Under the pieces are notes generated by a model, which saw only the letters and a program-made list of their open reading frames with translations, was not told the DNA's origin and did no database searches. The position numbers were made by a program, and so were the translations under genes. DNA of 64,000 nt from Aeromonas diversa CDC 2478-85 (GTDB taxonomy: Bacteria > Pseudomonadota > Gammaproteobacteria > Enterobacterales > Aeromonadaceae): NCBI RefSeq assembly GCF_000819805.1, contig NZ_CDCE01000016.1, forward strand, positions 1-64,000, in the 5' to 3' direction. This document shows, piece after piece, positions 1 to 11,122 of the stretch; the stretch's first letter is position 1, and each line of letters starts with the position of its first letter.

Positions 1-2
1 CG

Positions 3-3000
3 CTCAGCGGCGGTGACGGTGACGACAGCCTGCTCGGTGGTGCCGACAACGATGTGCTCAGCGGCGGCAACGGCAACGACCTGCTGGAAGGGGGTCATGG
101 CTTTGATGTGCTCAACGGTGAAGCCGGTAACGACACTCTGCGCGGTGGGGAAGGCAACGACACCCTTAACGGCGGCAACGGTACAGACCTGCTGGAAGGT
201 GGGGATGGTGACGACGTCATTAAGGGAAATATCAAGGTTGCCAGCTCTACCCAGGAGTGCGACACGCTGCGAGGGGGAGCGGGTAATGACCAACTCGAGG
301 CAGGTTACCTCAGTTGGGACAATACGTTCGAGGGCGGTACTGGCAACGACACCCTGACCGGCAGCCATGCGCGTGATACCTACCTGTTTGGACTGGGTGA
401 TGGCGCTGATGTGATTAGCGATACCTCGAATGGCTCAGGTGCCACGTCCGACGATGAGCTGCGCTTCGGTGCGGATATCGCGCAGAGCGATATCGAGGTG
501 GTGCACGTGGGCAATGACCTGGTGTTCCGTCATATCAACGGCACGGACAGCGTGACGGTGCAGAACTGGTTTACCGCAGACTTCAGCAAGACCTATCAGT
601 TGGAGAAGGTGACCTTTACCAGCAGTGGTGCATCGTGGAGCCAGGCCGACCTGGAGCAGATGGTGCTGACGCGCTCGGGTAGCGCAGAGAACGATACGCT
701 GTATGGCTGGAGCGGTCAGGACCAGTTGCTTGGCGGGGAGGGTGACGACCAGCTGAACGGGGGTGATGGCAACGACACCCTGCTTGGTGGCGCCGGCAAC
801 GACAGCCTCAATGGTGGTAACGGTAACGACCTGCTGGAAGGTGAAGCCGGTACCGATTCGCTCAGCGGCGGTGACGGTAACGACACCCTGCTCGGTGGTG
901 CCGACAACGACACCCTGGGCGGCGGCAACGGCAACGACCTGCTGGAAGGGGGTCATGGCTTTGACCTGCTCAACGGTGAAGCCGGCAACGACACTCTGCG
1001 CGGTGGGGAAGGCAACGACACCCTTAACGGTGGCGATGGTGCCGACCTGCTGGAAGGTGGGGATGGTGACGACTTTATTAGGGGAACTAACGCCGGTGCG
1101 ACAGTCGTTGTGGCCGAGAACGACACCCTGCGAGGGGGGGCGGGTAATGACTGGCTTGAAGCGAGTTACACCCGTTGGGGCAATATCTTCGAGGGTGGTA
1201 CCGGTAATGACACTATGACCGGCAGCCATGCACGGGATACCTATCTGTTCAATCTGGGCGACGGTGCCGACCTTATCATCGACAAGGCGAATGCTACGGG
1301 CAACGACTACAACGATGAGCTGCGCTTCGGTGCGGATATCGCGCAGAGCGATATCGAGGTGGTGCACGTGGGCAATGACCTGGTGTTCCGCCATATCAAC
1401 GGCACGGATAGTGTCACGGTGCAGGGTTGGTTTAATGACAAGTTCGATAAAGCCAACCAGCTGGAGAAGGTGACCTTTACCAGCAGCGGTGCATCGTGGA
1501 GCCAGGCCGACCTGGAGCAAATGGTGATGACGCTCTCGGGGAGTGCCGGGAATGACACTCTGTACGGCTGGAGTGGTAGTGACCATCTGCTGGGCGGTGA
1601 AGGTGACGACCAGTTGAACGGGGGCGATGGCAACGACACCCTGCTTGGTGGCGCCGGCAACGACAGCCTCAATGGTGGTAACGGTAACGACCTGCTGGAA
1701 GGTGAAGCCGGTACCGATTCGCTCAGCGGCGGTGACGGTAACGACACCCTGCTCGGTGGTGCCGACAACGACACCCTGGGCGGCGGCAACGGCAACGACC
1801 TGCTGGAGGGGGGCCATGGCTTTGACCTGCTCAACGGCGATGCCGGCAACGACACTCTGCGCGGTGGGGAAGGCAACGACACCCTTAACGGTGGCGATGG
1901 TGCCGACCTGCTGGACGGTGGGGATGGTGACGACTTTATTAGGGGAACTAACGCCGGTGCGACAGTCGTTGTGGCCGAGAACGACACCCTGCGAGGGGGG
2001 GCGGGTAATGACTGGCTTGAAGCGAGTTACACCCGTTGGGGCAATATCTTCGAGGGTGGTACCGGTAATGACACTATGACCGGCAGCCATGCACGGGATA
2101 CCTATCTGTTCAATCTGGGCGATGGTGCCGACCTTATCATCGACAAGGCGAATGCTACGGGCAACGACTACAACGACGAGCTGCGCTTTGGTGCAGATAT
2201 CGCGCAGAGCGATATCGAGGTGGTGCGCGTGGGCAACGACCTGGTGTTCCGCCACATCAATGGCTCGGACAGTGTCACGGTGCAGGGTTGGTTTAATGAC
2301 AAGTTCGATAAAGCCAACCAGCTGGAGAAGGTGACCTTTACCAGCAGCGGTGCATCGTGGAGCCAGGCCGACCTGGAGCAAATGGTGATGACGCTCTCGG
2401 GCAGTGACGGTAACGACACTTTGTATGGTGGGAATGGCCGTGACCACCTACTGGGTGGGGCGGGTAACGACCAGCTCCATGGCGGTAACGGCAATGACCA
2501 ACTGGATGGGGATGAGGGCAACGACCTGCTCAGTGGTTGGGATGGCGACGACAGCCTGTTTGGTGGCGCTGGCAACGATTCTTTAGGCGGTGGCAACGGC
2601 AACGACCTGCTAGAAGGGGGTCAGGGATTCGACGCACTTTATGGTTACTCAGGCAACGACACTCTGCGCGGAGGTGAAGGCAACGACACTCTCACCGGGG
2701 GACACGAGGTCGACCTGCTGGAAGGTGGGGAGGGGGATGATGTCCTGATCGGTGGAGAACCGACCGCTGTCAACTTCCGTGGCGTGGAGGGGGATACTTT
2801 GCGTGGTGGAGCGGGCAATGATTTGTTGCAAGCAGGCAACCAGTGGAGCTCTGGCCGCACTTACGAGGGTGGCACGGGTAATGACACGCTGATGGGAAGT
2901 TATGTACGAGATACCTACTTGTTCAATCTGGGTGATGGTGCCGACGTGATCATCGACGAGTCGAAGGGCTCGGGTGATGATTACAACGACGAGCTGCGCT

Positions 3001-3290
3001 TTGGTGCTGGTATTGCTTCCGACAAGCTCTGGTTCCAGCGCAGTGACAAGGATCTCCGGATCTCTGTGCAGGGCGGTGCCGATTCCATCACGGTGAGCAA
3101 CTGGTTTGCCGGCGCGGCTAACCAGATTGAGACCCTGGTGGCGGGCGATGGCAAGCGCCTGCTCTCGTCCCAGGTGCAGGCGCTGGTCGATGCCATGGCG
3201 GCGTTTAACCCGCCTGCTTCTGGTGCGACCTCGGGTCAGCCTGGCGATCAGGGGGAGTTGGCCACATTGGTGAGCTCCAGCTGGCAGTAA
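3..3290 (+). CDS. RTX repeat protein, C-terminal part (5' end outside window)
   Basis: The reading frame is open from the first bases, so the start and N-terminal domains lie upstream of the window. The visible ~1095 residues are dominated by GGxGxDxUx nonapeptides, which bind calcium and fold as parallel beta-rolls in secreted type I substrates. The nonapeptide blocks alternate with modules of about 110 residues containing DTYLFx[22 protein letters not shown] and [18 protein letters not shown], resembling the haemolysin-type calcium-binding related domain. The last unit is divergent and ends in a Gly/Ser-rich tail, as expected for a C-terminal type I secretion signal. Likely role: a large secreted or surface adhesin or toxin; the activity cannot be told from this fragment. 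No secretion genes are visible here. The end is followed by a terminator hairpin. Confidence 0.9.
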   Translation, partial: LSGGDGDDSLLGGADNDVLSGGNGNDLLEGGHGFDVLNGEAGNDTLRGGEGNDTLNGGNGTDLLEGGDGDDVIKGNIKVASSTQECDTLRGGAGNDQLEAGYLSWDNTFEGGTGNDTLTGSHARDTYLFGLGDGADVISDTSNGSGATSDDELRFGADIAQSDIEVVHVGNDLVFRHINGTDSVTVQNWFTADFSKTYQLEKVTFTSSGASWSQADLEQMVLTRSGSAENDTLYGWSGQDQLLGGEGDDQLNGGDGNDTLLGGAGNDSLNGGNGNDLLEGEAGTDSLSGGDGNDTLLGGADNDTLGGGNGNDLLEGGHGFDLLNGEAGNDTLRGGEGNDTLNGGDGADLLEGGDGDDFIRGTNAGATVVVAENDTLRGGAGNDWLEASYTRWGNIFEGGTGNDTMTGSHARDTYLFNLGDGADLIIDKANATGNDYNDELRFGADIAQSDIEVVHVGNDLVFRHINGTDSVTVQGWFNDKFDKANQLEKVTFTSSGASWSQADLEQMVMTLSGSAGNDTLYGWSGSDHLLGGEGDDQLNGGDGNDTLLGGAGNDSLNGGNGNDLLEGEAGTDSLSGGDGNDTLLGGADNDTLGGGNGNDLLEGGHGFDLLNGDAGNDTLRGGEGNDTLNGGDGADLLDGGDGDDFIRGTNAGATVVVAENDTLRGGAGNDWLEASYTRWGNIFEGGTGNDTMTGSHARDTYLFNLGDGADLIIDKANATGNDYNDELRFGADIAQSDIEVVRVGNDLVFRHINGSDSVTVQGWFNDKFDKANQLEKVTFTSSGASWSQADLEQMVMTLSGSDGNDTLYGGNGRDHLLGGAGNDQLHGGNGNDQLDGDEGNDLLSGWDGDDSLFGGAGNDSLGGGNGNDLLEGGQGFDALYGYSGNDTLRGGEGNDTLTGGHEVDLLEGGEGDDVLIGGEPTAVNFRGVEGDTLRGGAGNDLLQAGNQWSSGRTYEGGTGNDTLMGSYVRDTYLFNLGDGADVIIDESKGSGDDYNDELRFGAGIASDKLWFQRSDKDLRISVQGGADSITVSNWFAGAANQIETLVAGDGKRLLSSQVQALVDAMAAFNPPASGATSGQPGDQGELATLVSSSWQ
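681..2402 (+). repeat. Two near-identical 861-bp tandem units inside the RTX gene
   Basis: Equivalent landmarks (the LYGWSG or LYGGNG codons) occur near 701, 1562 and 2423, giving a period of 861 bp (287 residues). Units at about 681-1541 and 1542-2402 are almost identical over long stretches. The partial unit before 681 and the unit after 2402 are more diverged. Each unit holds one nonapeptide block plus one related-domain module. The sequence near the end of each unit is the most similar to the neighbours. Confidence 0.85.
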
Positions 3291-3318
3291 CGCTCAGCGC
3301 TGTGTTGTAAATCGTTAA

Positions 3319-3343
3319 GGGAGGCATGATGCCTCCCTTTTTT
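3319..3343 (+). terminator. Rho-independent terminator of the RTX gene
   Basis: GGGAGGC pairs with GCCTCCC around an ATGAT loop, followed by six T on the plus strand. The T-run overlaps the hisIE stop codon. The same hairpin could act weakly on the convergent his operon, but the minus strand lacks a clean T-run. Confidence 0.85.
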
Positions 3344-3959
3344 ATTGTTGATGTCGTTCGAAGAGGCGCTGCACCACGTCTTGCAAGGCCAGCCCCTCGT
3401 TTTGCAACAGCACCGTCAGGTGGTAGAGCAGATCCGCCGACTCGTTGATGAGCTCTTCTCTGTCCTTGGCCATGGCCGCCAGGGCCACCTCGACCCCCTC
3501 TTCCCCCACCTTCTGGGCGATGCGCTTGGTGCCCTTGCCGTAGAGGCGGGCGGTGTAGCTGCTCTCGGGATCGACCCCCTTGCGTGCGGCCAGCAGCTGC
3601 TCGAGCTCGGCGAGAAAGCCCAGCGGCGGCAGCGGGTGGCCATCGAAGCAGGAGACGTTGCCCAGATGGCAGGTGGGGCCGACCGGCTCGGCGGCGATCA
3701 GCAGGCTGTCGCGATCGCAGTCGGTGGTGATGGCCTTGAGGGTGAGCACGTTGCCCGAGCTCTCCCCCTTGGTCCACAGGCGCTGCTTGCTGCGGCTAAA
3801 GAAGGTGACCTGGCCGCTGGCCAGGGTTTTTTCCAGGGCTTCCTGGTTCATGAAGCCCTGCATCAGCACCTGGCCGCTGTGGGCGTGCTGCACGATGGCG
3901 GGGATCAGGTTGTCACACTTGGCCCAGTCCAGGCTCTGGCTATCGAAAGAGATGGTCAT
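3342..3959 (-). CDS. hisI: Bifunctional phosphoribosyl-AMP cyclohydrolase / phosphoribosyl-ATP pyrophosphatase
   Basis: HisIE carries out steps 2 and 3 of histidine synthesis: it removes pyrophosphate from phosphoribosyl-ATP and opens the purine ring of phosphoribosyl-AMP. The 205-residue length fits the enterobacterial fused form. The N-terminal cyclohydrolase half (about 1-115) shows the metal-site segments DCDRDS and TCHLGNVSC; the C-terminal half (about 115-205) shows the acidic MazG-like segment [11 protein letters not shown] of the pyrophosphatase. It is the last gene of the his operon, 12 bp after hisF, and converges on the RTX gene. Confidence 0.97.
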   Translation of the reverse strand: MTISFDSQSLDWAKCDNLIPAIVQHAHSGQVLMQGFMNQEALEKTLASGQVTFFSRSKQRLWTKGESSGNVLTLKAITTDCDRDSLLIAAEPVGPTCHLGNVSCFDGHPLPPLGFLAELEQLLAARKGVDPESSYTARLYGKGTKRIAQKVGEEGVEVALAAMAKDREELINESADLLYHLTVLLQNEGLALQDVVQRLFERHQQ

Positions 3960-3971
3960 TGCACGCCCTCC

Positions 3972-4744
3972 TTAACTGCGAATGGCGATACCCTGGCCCT
4001 TGAGCCAGGACTTGAGTTCGGGAATGGGGATGATCCCCTTGTGAAAGACGGAGGCGGCCAGCGCCCCGTCCACGTCGGCCAGGGTGAAGGCGTCGCGAAA
4101 GTGCTCCATGGCGCCGGCGCCGCCCGAGGCGATCAGTGGCACCTTGCACAGGGCACGCACCGCCTTGAGCTGCTCGATGTCGTAGCCCTGGCGCATGCCA
4201 TCCTGGTTCATCACGTTGAGGACGATCTCGCCGGCCCCCCGCCGTTGCACCTCCTGCACCCACTCCTGAGTGGTCCAGGCCGTGGTGCGGGTGCGGCTCT
4301 CGTCGCCGGTGAACTGCTTGACCTGATATTGGCCGCTCTGGGCGTCGAAGTAGGAGTCGATGCCCACCACCACGCACTGCACCCCGAAGCGCTCGGCCAG
4401 CCGGGTGATGAGGGTGGGATCGGCCAGGGCCGGTGAGTTGATGGAGATCTTGTCGGCGCCAAACTCGAGCACCTGGCGGGCATCCTCCACGCATCGGATG
4501 CCGCCGGCGACGCAGAAGGGGATGTCGATCACCTCCGCCACCCGGCTCACCCAGCTCTTGTCGACCACTCGGGCGTCGCTCGAGGCGGTGATGTCGTAAA
4601 AGACCAGCTCGTCCGCCCCCTCGGCCGCATAGCGGCGGGCCAGGGCGACGATATCGCCCATTACCTCGTGATTACGAAACTGCACCCCTTTGACCACCAC
4701 GCCATCTTTGACGTCGAGGCAGGGGATGATGCGACGTGCCAACA

Positions 4745-4745
<1 letters not shown>
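3972..4745 (-). CDS. hisF: Imidazole glycerol phosphate synthase, cyclase subunit HisF
   Basis: HisF is the TIM-barrel subunit that uses ammonia from HisH to make imidazole glycerol phosphate and AICAR from PRFAR. The 257-residue protein starts [15 protein letters not shown], placing the first catalytic Asp at residue 11 as in the family; the second is in VVGIDSYFD. The frame stays open upstream through hisA, but the family start is the ATG at 4745, whose first base overlaps the hisA TGA by one base (TGATG). This suggests translational coupling. Confidence 0.97.
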
Positions 4746-6099
<1,354 letters not shown>

Positions 6100-7209
6100 T
6101 CAGAGCACCCCCTTGCTGGAGGGGAGATCGCTGCCCTCGACCCGCACCGCCTGGCGCAGGGCGCGGCCGAAGCCCTTGAACAGGGCCTCCACCTGGTGGT
6201 GGGTGTTGCCGCTGCCCACCTTCATCTGCAAGGTGATGGCCATGGCGTCGGAGAGGGAGCGAAAGAAATGGGGCACCATCTCGGTGGCCAGATCCCCCAC
6301 CCGGTCGCGGCCAAAGCCGGCCGGGCAGTCGAAGACGAAGTAGGGGCGGCCGCTCAAGTCCATGGCCGTGGCCACCTCCTGCTCGGTCAAGGGGCGGGCG
6401 TCGATGACCGCCTGCACCTCGTCCATGGCGAGCACGAAGCCAAAGCGCCCGATGCCGCGCTTGGTGCCGAGCGCCGCCTTGAGGGCCTGACCCAGGGCGA
6501 TGCCGGTGTCTTCCACCGTGTGGTGATCGTCGATATGCAGATCGCCGCTCACCTCGACTTCCATGTGGATCCCGGCGTGGGTGGCAATCTGATCGAGCAT
6601 GTGATCGAAGAAACCCAGCCCCGTGCTGATGCGGTTGCCGCCGGCCTGGTCGAGATCCACCGCGATGCGGATCCGGGTCTCTCGGGTGTTGCGCTCCACC
6701 TCGGCCTTGCGGCCGCGCCCGAGCAACTGGTCGCGAATGGCGAGCCAGCCGTTCTCAGTCGGGTGGTAGCGAATGCCGGCGATCCCCATGTTCTCGGCGA
6801 GTTGCAGATCGGTCTGGCGATCGCCGATGACAAACGAGTTGCCACGGTCGATGCGGCCCGCGGCCAGGTACTCCCTGACCAGACCCAGGTTGGGTTTGCG
6901 GCAGGCGCAGCCGTCACCCGGGAAGTGGGGGCAGATGAGCACCTGCTCCCAGTGCACCCCCTGGGATTCGAAGAGGTGCATCATCAGGTCGTGGGGTGGC
7001 TGGAAGTGCTCCAGGGGCAGGCTGGCGGTGCCGAGGCCATCCTGGTTGGTGACCATCACCAGGGTGTAGCCGGCGGCCTGCAGCTCGCGCAGCACCGGGA
7101 TCACCATGGGCTCGAAGCGCAGCTTGTCGAGGCGGTCCACCTGCTTGTCGCTGACCGGCTCCTCGATGAGGGTGCCGTCGCGGTCGATGAAGAGGATTGG
7201 GGCAGTCAT
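6100..7209 (-). CDS. hisB: Bifunctional histidinol-phosphatase / imidazoleglycerol-phosphate dehydratase
   Basis: HisB fuses an N-terminal HAD phosphatase (about 1-165) to a C-terminal dehydratase (about 170-369), the enterobacterial-type arrangement. The HAD nucleophile motif DRDGT places Asp9 and Asp11 at the active site, and the phosphatase zinc-loop Cys/His cluster is visible around [14 protein letters not shown]. The dehydratase shows the paired metal-binding segments [14 protein letters not shown] and [10 protein letters not shown]. It performs steps 6 and 8 of the pathway. Confidence 0.97.
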   Translation of the reverse strand: MTAPILFIDRDGTLIEEPVSDKQVDRLDKLRFEPMVIPVLRELQAAGYTLVMVTNQDGLGTASLPLEHFQPPHDLMMHLFESQGVHWEQVLICPHFPGDGCACRKPNLGLVREYLAAGRIDRGNSFVIGDRQTDLQLAENMGIAGIRYHPTENGWLAIRDQLLGRGRKAEVERNTRETRIRIAVDLDQAGGNRISTGLGFFDHMLDQIATHAGIHMEVEVSGDLHIDDHHTVEDTGIALGQALKAALGTKRGIGRFGFVLAMDEVQAVIDARPLTEQEVATAMDLSGRPYFVFDCPAGFGRDRVGDLATEMVPHFFRSLSDAMAITLQMKVGSGNTHHQVEALFKGFGRALRQAVRVEGSDLPSSKGVL

Positions 7210-7218
7210 GGGATCTCC

Positions 7219-8277
7219 TTATCGTATGTCGCGCAGCACGTTGACCACGGCGTCCATCTCGCCGCGATAACCCACCGTAATGCGCACCGAATCGTTTAAA
7301 CCGGGCTTGCTCGAGAAGTCGCGCAGTATGATGCCGGCCTCCTTCATGGCGGCGAACACCCGGGCACCATCGTCAAAGCGCACCAGCACGAAGTTGCCCT
7401 TGTCCTCGAAGATCTCGGTGACGCAGGGCAGTGCCGCGAGCTCGGCCTTGAGCCGCGCCTTCTGGGCGTTGAGTTCACGCACTCGCTCCTGCATCAGGGT
7501 CAGCCCCTTGGCCGAGAGGGCCTCGGCCGCAATCTGGGCCACCGGATCCGGGATGGGGTAGGGGGCGATCACCTTGGAGAGCAGGGCGATCACCTCGCCG
7601 GCGGCCAGGGTGAAACCGCAGCGGATCCCGGCCAGGGCAAACGCCTTGGAGAGGGTCCGGGTCACCACCAGGTTGGGGAAGCGCGCCAGCAGGTCGACCA
7701 CGCTTGCCTCGGGGCAGAACTCGATGTAGGCCTCGTCCACGACGATGAGGGCGCGATCGCTGGCGGCCTCGAGCAGCTCATTGAGTCCCTCGCGCCCCAC
7801 CAGATCCCCGGTCGGGTTGTTGGGGGAGCAGAGAAACACCAGCTTCACGTCCGACAGGCGGCTCTTGATCTCGGGCCAGTCAGGCTGGCGGGCGGCGGTG
7901 AGGGGTACCTCGACAATGCCGACGCCGCAGGTCTCGGCGCTGATGGCGTACATGCCGTAGGTGGGGGGACAGATGAGGATCTGATCCTGCCCCGCCTCGC
8001 AGAAGGTGCGGATGAGCAGCTCGATCGCCTCGTCGGCGCCGCGACTGACCAGCACCTGCTCGTCCGCTACTCCGGCGTAGGCGGCATAGGCGGCGATCAC
8101 CGCGGGGGGTTGGCACTCGGGGTAGCGGTTGAGTCGCGCCGGGTCGATGATGAAGGGGTAGGCCAGGGGGGCCTCGTTGGCGTTGAGCCAGACGTTGCCC
8201 TGGCCGCCGATGCGACGGGCCGATTGGTAGGGGGTGAGTGCGCGCACCGCGCGCCGTGCCAGGTCCTTGATACTCAT
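7219..8277 (-). CDS. hisC: Histidinol-phosphate aminotransferase
   Basis: HisC is the fold-type I PLP transaminase that makes histidinol phosphate using glutamate. The PLP-binding lysine is Lys211 in RTLSKAFALAG, with the SPNNPTG and VVDEAYIEF motifs before it. Length is 352 residues. It sits 9 bp upstream of hisB and 13 bp downstream of hisD in the operon. Confidence 0.97.
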   Translation of the reverse strand: MSIKDLARRAVRALTPYQSARRIGGQGNVWLNANEAPLAYPFIIDPARLNRYPECQPPAVIAAYAAYAGVADEQVLVSRGADEAIELLIRTFCEAGQDQILICPPTYGMYAISAETCGVGIVEVPLTAARQPDWPEIKSRLSDVKLVFLCSPNNPTGDLVGREGLNELLEAASDRALIVVDEAYIEFCPEASVVDLLARFPNLVVTRTLSKAFALAGIRCGFTLAAGEVIALLSKVIAPYPIPDPVAQIAAEALSAKGLTLMQERVRELNAQKARLKAELAALPCVTEIFEDKGNFVLVRFDDGARVFAAMKEAGIILRDFSSKPGLNDSVRITVGYRGEMDAVVNVLRDIR

Positions 8278-8290
8278 GCTCTGTTCCTTG

Positions 8291-9577
8291 TTATTTCAGC
8301 GCGGCCAGACGCAGGGTCACGGCATTCTCGTGGGCGCCCAGCCCCTCGGCGCGGGCGATGCACTCGACCACGAGGCCGAGCCTCTTGAGTCCCTCGGCGC
8401 TCAGCTCCTGCACCGTGTAGCGGCGCTGGTAGTCGGCGAGCCCCAGGCTCGAGCAGGTGCGCGCGTAGCCGTAGGTGGGCAGGGTGTGGTTGGTGCCGCT
8501 GGCGTAGTCACCCACCGATTCCGGGGTCCAGGGGCCGAGGAAGATGGAGCCGGCATTCTCGAGCCTGTCGAGCAAATCGCGCGGCGCCCGGGTCTGCACG
8601 ATGAGATGCTCGGGGGCGTAGGCGTTGGAGATGGCGCACGCCTCGTCAAGATCGTGGCACAGCAGGATCAGGCTGCTGCGAAGGGCCTCGGCGGCGATGT
8701 CGCGGCGTGTCAGCCCGGCGAGCTGGCGGGAGAGCGCCGCCTGCACCTGGTCGGCCAAGGCCGGGGCATCGGTCACCAGCACCACCTGACTGTCCGGACC
8801 GTGCTCGGCCTGGGAGAGCAGATCGGCGGCCACGAACTCGGGGTTGGCCGATTCATCGGCGATCACCAGCACCTCGGAGGGACCGGCCGGCATGTCGATG
8901 GCGGCGCCACGCACGTCCTGGCTTACCTGGCGCTTGGCCTCAGTCACGTAGCTGTTGCCGGGGCCGAAGATCTTGTCGACCTTGGGGATGCTCTCGGTGC
9001 CGTAGGCCATGGCGGCGATGGCCTGGGCGCCGCCGATGGCGAACACCTTCTCGACCCCGCAGGCGCGGGCGGCAAACAGGATCTCGTCGCTGGCCGGCGA
9101 GGGGGTGCAGAGCACCACCTCACGGCAGCCGGCGAGGGCCGCCGGCACGGCCAGCATCATGACGGTAGAGGGGAGCGGGGCGCTGCCCCCCGGTACGTAG
9201 AGGCCGACCCGTCCGATGGGCTGGGTGCGCAGCTCACACACCACGCCGGGTTGGGTCTCGATGCGCAGCACCGGCTGGGCCTGGGCGGCGTGGAAGGTGC
9301 GGATGTTGCCGATGGCCTGGCGGATGGCGGCTTTAATCTCCTCCCCCAGGCGCGCCTCGGCGGCGTCGAACTCGGCTCGGCTGACGCGCAGGGTCTCGCG
9401 CGGGGCGCGCTCGAAGCGGGCGGAGAGCTCGCGCAGTGCCGCGTCACCGCGGCGTTGCACCTCGCTAATGATGCCGCGCACCGTGCTCTCGAGGGTGTCG
9501 GCGTTGGCCAGGGCCGGGCGGGCCAGCAAGCTGCGCTGTTGGTCCGGGGCCAGGGTGTTCCAGATCAGGGTCTGCAT
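8291..9577 (-). CDS. hisD: Histidinol dehydrogenase
   Basis: HisD is the zinc enzyme that oxidises histidinol to histidine in two NAD-dependent steps. The 428-residue sequence has the glycine-rich [13 protein letters not shown] region, [12 protein letters not shown], and the [10 protein letters not shown] segment with the catalytic Glu-His pair, followed by the [17 protein letters not shown] signature. It lies 4 bp after hisG. Confidence 0.97.
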   Translation of the reverse strand: MQTLIWNTLAPDQQRSLLARPALANADTLESTVRGIISEVQRRGDAALRELSARFERAPRETLRVSRAEFDAAEARLGEEIKAAIRQAIGNIRTFHAAQAQPVLRIETQPGVVCELRTQPIGRVGLYVPGGSAPLPSTVMMLAVPAALAGCREVVLCTPSPASDEILFAARACGVEKVFAIGGAQAIAAMAYGTESIPKVDKIFGPGNSYVTEAKRQVSQDVRGAAIDMPAGPSEVLVIADESANPEFVAADLLSQAEHGPDSQVVLVTDAPALADQVQAALSRQLAGLTRRDIAAEALRSSLILLCHDLDEACAISNAYAPEHLIVQTRAPRDLLDRLENAGSIFLGPWTPESVGDYASGTNHTLPTYGYARTCSSLGLADYQRRYTVQELSAEGLKRLGLVVECIARAEGLGAHENAVTLRLAALK

Positions 9578-9581
9578 GGCG

Positions 9582-10478
9582 TTACTCCATCATCTTCTCG
9601 ATGGGCAGCACCAGAATGGAGCTGGCACCCAGGGCCTTGAGACGCTCCATGGTCTCCCAGAACAGGGTCTCGCTCGAGACGACATGCAGGGCAACCTGAT
9701 TGGTGTCACCGGCCAGCTGCATGATGGTGGGGCGCTCGGCCCCCGGCAGCAAGGAGGTGATGGCCTCGAGCTTCTCCTTGGGGGCGTGCAGCATGATGTA
9801 CTTGCTCTCGCGCGCCTGTAGCATGCCCTGGATACGTGGCATCAGCTTGTCGATGAGCTGCTGCTTGCCGGTCTCAAGGGGCTGGGCGGCCTGCACCAGC
9901 ACAGCCTTGGAGCGGTAGATCACCTCGACCTCCTTGAGACCGTTGGCCTCCAGGGTCGCTCCGGTGGAGACCAGATCGCAGATGGCGTCGGCGAGCCCGG
10001 CGCGCGGGGCCACTTCGACCGAGCCGCCCAGCATCACGCTCTTGAAGGGGAGGCCGCGCTCGGCGAAGAAGCGACCGAGCAGCCCGGGGTAGGAGGTGGC
10101 GATACGCTTGCCGGCCAGACACTCGGCACCTGTGTACTCCATCTCGCGCGGCACGGCGAGCGACAGGCGGCAGCCACCGAAATCGAGTTGTCTGAGCACC
10201 TTGACGTCGGCGGCCTGGCCCAGGGCGCGGCGGCGCAGCTGCTCCTCTTCGAGCACGTTCTCGCCGATGATGCCGAGATCGACCACGCCGTCCATCACCA
10301 ACCCGGGGATGTCATCGTCACGCACCCGCAGGATGTCGATGGGCATGTTCTCCACGTGGGCGATGAGACGCTGCTCCAGAAGGTTTATCTTGAGGCCGCA
10401 GCTTTTCAGCAGGGCCTGGGAGTCCTGACTCAGGCGACCGGACTTTTGCATGGCGATACGCAGACGTTGTGTTTCCAT
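9582..10478 (-). CDS. hisG: ATP phosphoribosyltransferase (long form)
   Basis: HisG commits ATP and PRPP to histidine synthesis and is feedback-inhibited by histidine. The start [16 protein letters not shown] matches the family; the ATG at 10478 has AAGGA about 10 bases upstream, whereas the longer open frame runs back into the attenuator. At 298 residues it is the long form, with a catalytic domain of two lobes and a C-terminal regulatory ACT-like domain (about 225-298), so no HisZ is needed. It is the first structural gene of the operon. Confidence 0.97.
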   Translation of the reverse strand: METQRLRIAMQKSGRLSQDSQALLKSCGLKINLLEQRLIAHVENMPIDILRVRDDDIPGLVMDGVVDLGIIGENVLEEEQLRRRALGQAADVKVLRQLDFGGCRLSLAVPREMEYTGAECLAGKRIATSYPGLLGRFFAERGLPFKSVMLGGSVEVAPRAGLADAICDLVSTGATLEANGLKEVEVIYRSKAVLVQAAQPLETGKQQLIDKLMPRIQGMLQARESKYIMLHAPKEKLEAITSLLPGAERPTIMQLAGDTNQVALHVVSSETLFWETMERLKALGASSILVLPIEKMME

Positions 10479-10500
10479 TGCTCGATTTTCCTTCGTATTA

Positions 10501-10537
10501 AAAACAAAAAACCCTCGGAAGCTGTGCTTCCGAGGGT
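10501..10537 (-). terminator. his operon attenuator terminator
   Basis: A perfect 12-bp stem (ACCCTCGGAAGC with GCTTCCGAGGGT, three-base loop) occupies 10511-10537. On the minus strand it is followed by TTTTTGTTTT (10501-10510). It lies between the His-rich leader peptide and hisG, so it is the transcription attenuator rather than a gene end. The segment 10540-10600 can supply the competing pairings. Confidence 0.93.
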
Positions 10538-10601
10538 CTGGGGATCGAGGGCCTGCGGAAGTCACCGGTATCGGTCTTCCAGCAGCCAACCTCCTGAAAG
10601 A

Positions 10602-10652
10602 CTAGTCGGGATGGTGGTGGTGATGGTGACGGGTCTTCAGCAGGTTGAACAT
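10602..10652 (-). CDS. hisL: his operon leader peptide
   Basis: The 16-residue peptide MFNLLKTRHHHHHHPD starts at the ATG at 10652 and ends at TAG (10602-10604). Six consecutive His codons (CAC CAT CAC CAC CAC CAT) make ribosome progress depend on charged tRNA-His. When the ribosome stalls there, the downstream terminator at 10511-10537 should be pre-empted and hisG transcribed. The E. coli leader has seven His codons and also ends in HPD. Confidence 0.95.
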   Translation of the reverse strand: MFNLLKTRHHHHHHPD

Positions 10653-10701
10653 GATGTAAATCTCTCTTTACGAATAAGGTTTCCAGTACGGAATGAGTTT
10701 T

Positions 10702-10729
10702 AACTTACCGGTCTGGTCAGAAATTGCAA
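10702..10729 (-). promoter_or_regulatory. Candidate his operon promoter
   Basis: On the minus strand TTGCAA (10724-10729) and TAAGTT (10702-10707) are separated by 16 bp. Transcription would begin about 40 bases before the hisL start codon. This is the best sigma-70 match here; alternative -10 hexamers nearby are possible. Confidence 0.5.
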
Positions 10730-10753
10730 CCCCGTGACTGAAAAATAGTCGCG

Positions 10754-10826
10754 CTTATCAAGCTGGCCGCTTTGCGGCCGATAAGTGATCAGTCCATCTT
10801 TAAGGGAGTCCGGTCGTCTACCGGAC
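10754..10826. other. Inverted repeats between divergent his promoter and small gene
   Basis: GGCCGC (10765-10770) pairs with GCGGCC (10774-10779) over a TTT loop, and flanking CTTATC (10754-10759) pairs with GATAAG (10780-10785) across a five-base bulge. A second perfect hairpin follows: GTCCGGT (10808-10814), loop CGTCT, ACCGGAC (10820-10826), ending just before the ribosome-binding site of the 82-residue gene. Neither has a T-run, so they are not terminators. They could be operators or an mRNA leader structure. Confidence 0.55.
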
Positions 10827-10838
10827 AGGGAGCGCACC

Positions 10839-11087
10839 ATGGCCAATCAGGATCTGATCTTCTCCATCCTGCCCCGTGCGCCGGCAACGCCGGGCAGCGA
10901 GCCCATCTCCCGCGAAGTGAGGGCGATCGGCAAGAAACCCAGGGTCTCCGAGAGCACGGCCGATCCCAAGGATCGCCGCAATGAGCATCACTCGTCAGGT
11001 AAGCCTGTGAAGCAAGAAGAGGTGCAGGATCAGGAGCCGGAATCCTTCCCGGACGATCCCCCCCACCAGATCGATCTCTTCGTCTGA
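10839..11087 (+). CDS. Small disordered protein with C-terminal clamp-binding-like motif
   Basis: An 82-residue protein starting MANQDLIF, with AGGGAG eight bases upstream of the ATG. Upstream in-frame codons run through the leader hairpin and are unlikely to be coding. The sequence is hydrophilic, rich in Lys, Arg, Glu, Asp and Pro, with no predicted globular core or membrane segment. The last six residues, QIDLFV, match the beta sliding clamp-binding consensus QL[SD]LF apart from Ile for Leu and one trailing Val; PolB in this window ends in QLDLF. It lies 35 bp upstream of yoaA on the same strand and divergent from his. I recognise no named family. That it binds the clamp, or works with YoaA, is inference. 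Confidence 0.7.
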   Translation: MANQDLIFSILPRAPATPGSEPISREVRAIGKKPRVSESTADPKDRRNEHHSSGKPVKQEEVQDQEPESFPDDPPHQIDLFV

Positions 11088-11122
11088 GCGACGCTTTTGG
11101 TATACTCGGCTTTTTCGCCGGA

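Noticed and set aside
435..2447. Long minus-strand open frame within the RTX repeats
   Set aside because: It is a shadow of the repetitive Gly/Asp codons and simply repeats with the same 861-bp period; no independent family features.
3345..4436. Plus-strand open frame opposite hisIE and hisF
   Set aside because: Antisense shadow caused by high GC codon use; the minus-strand products are unmistakable his enzymes.
11088..11122. LexA box upstream of yoaA
   Set aside because: No CTGT-N8-ACAG-like sequence lies between the small gene and yoaA, so SOS control cannot be claimed.
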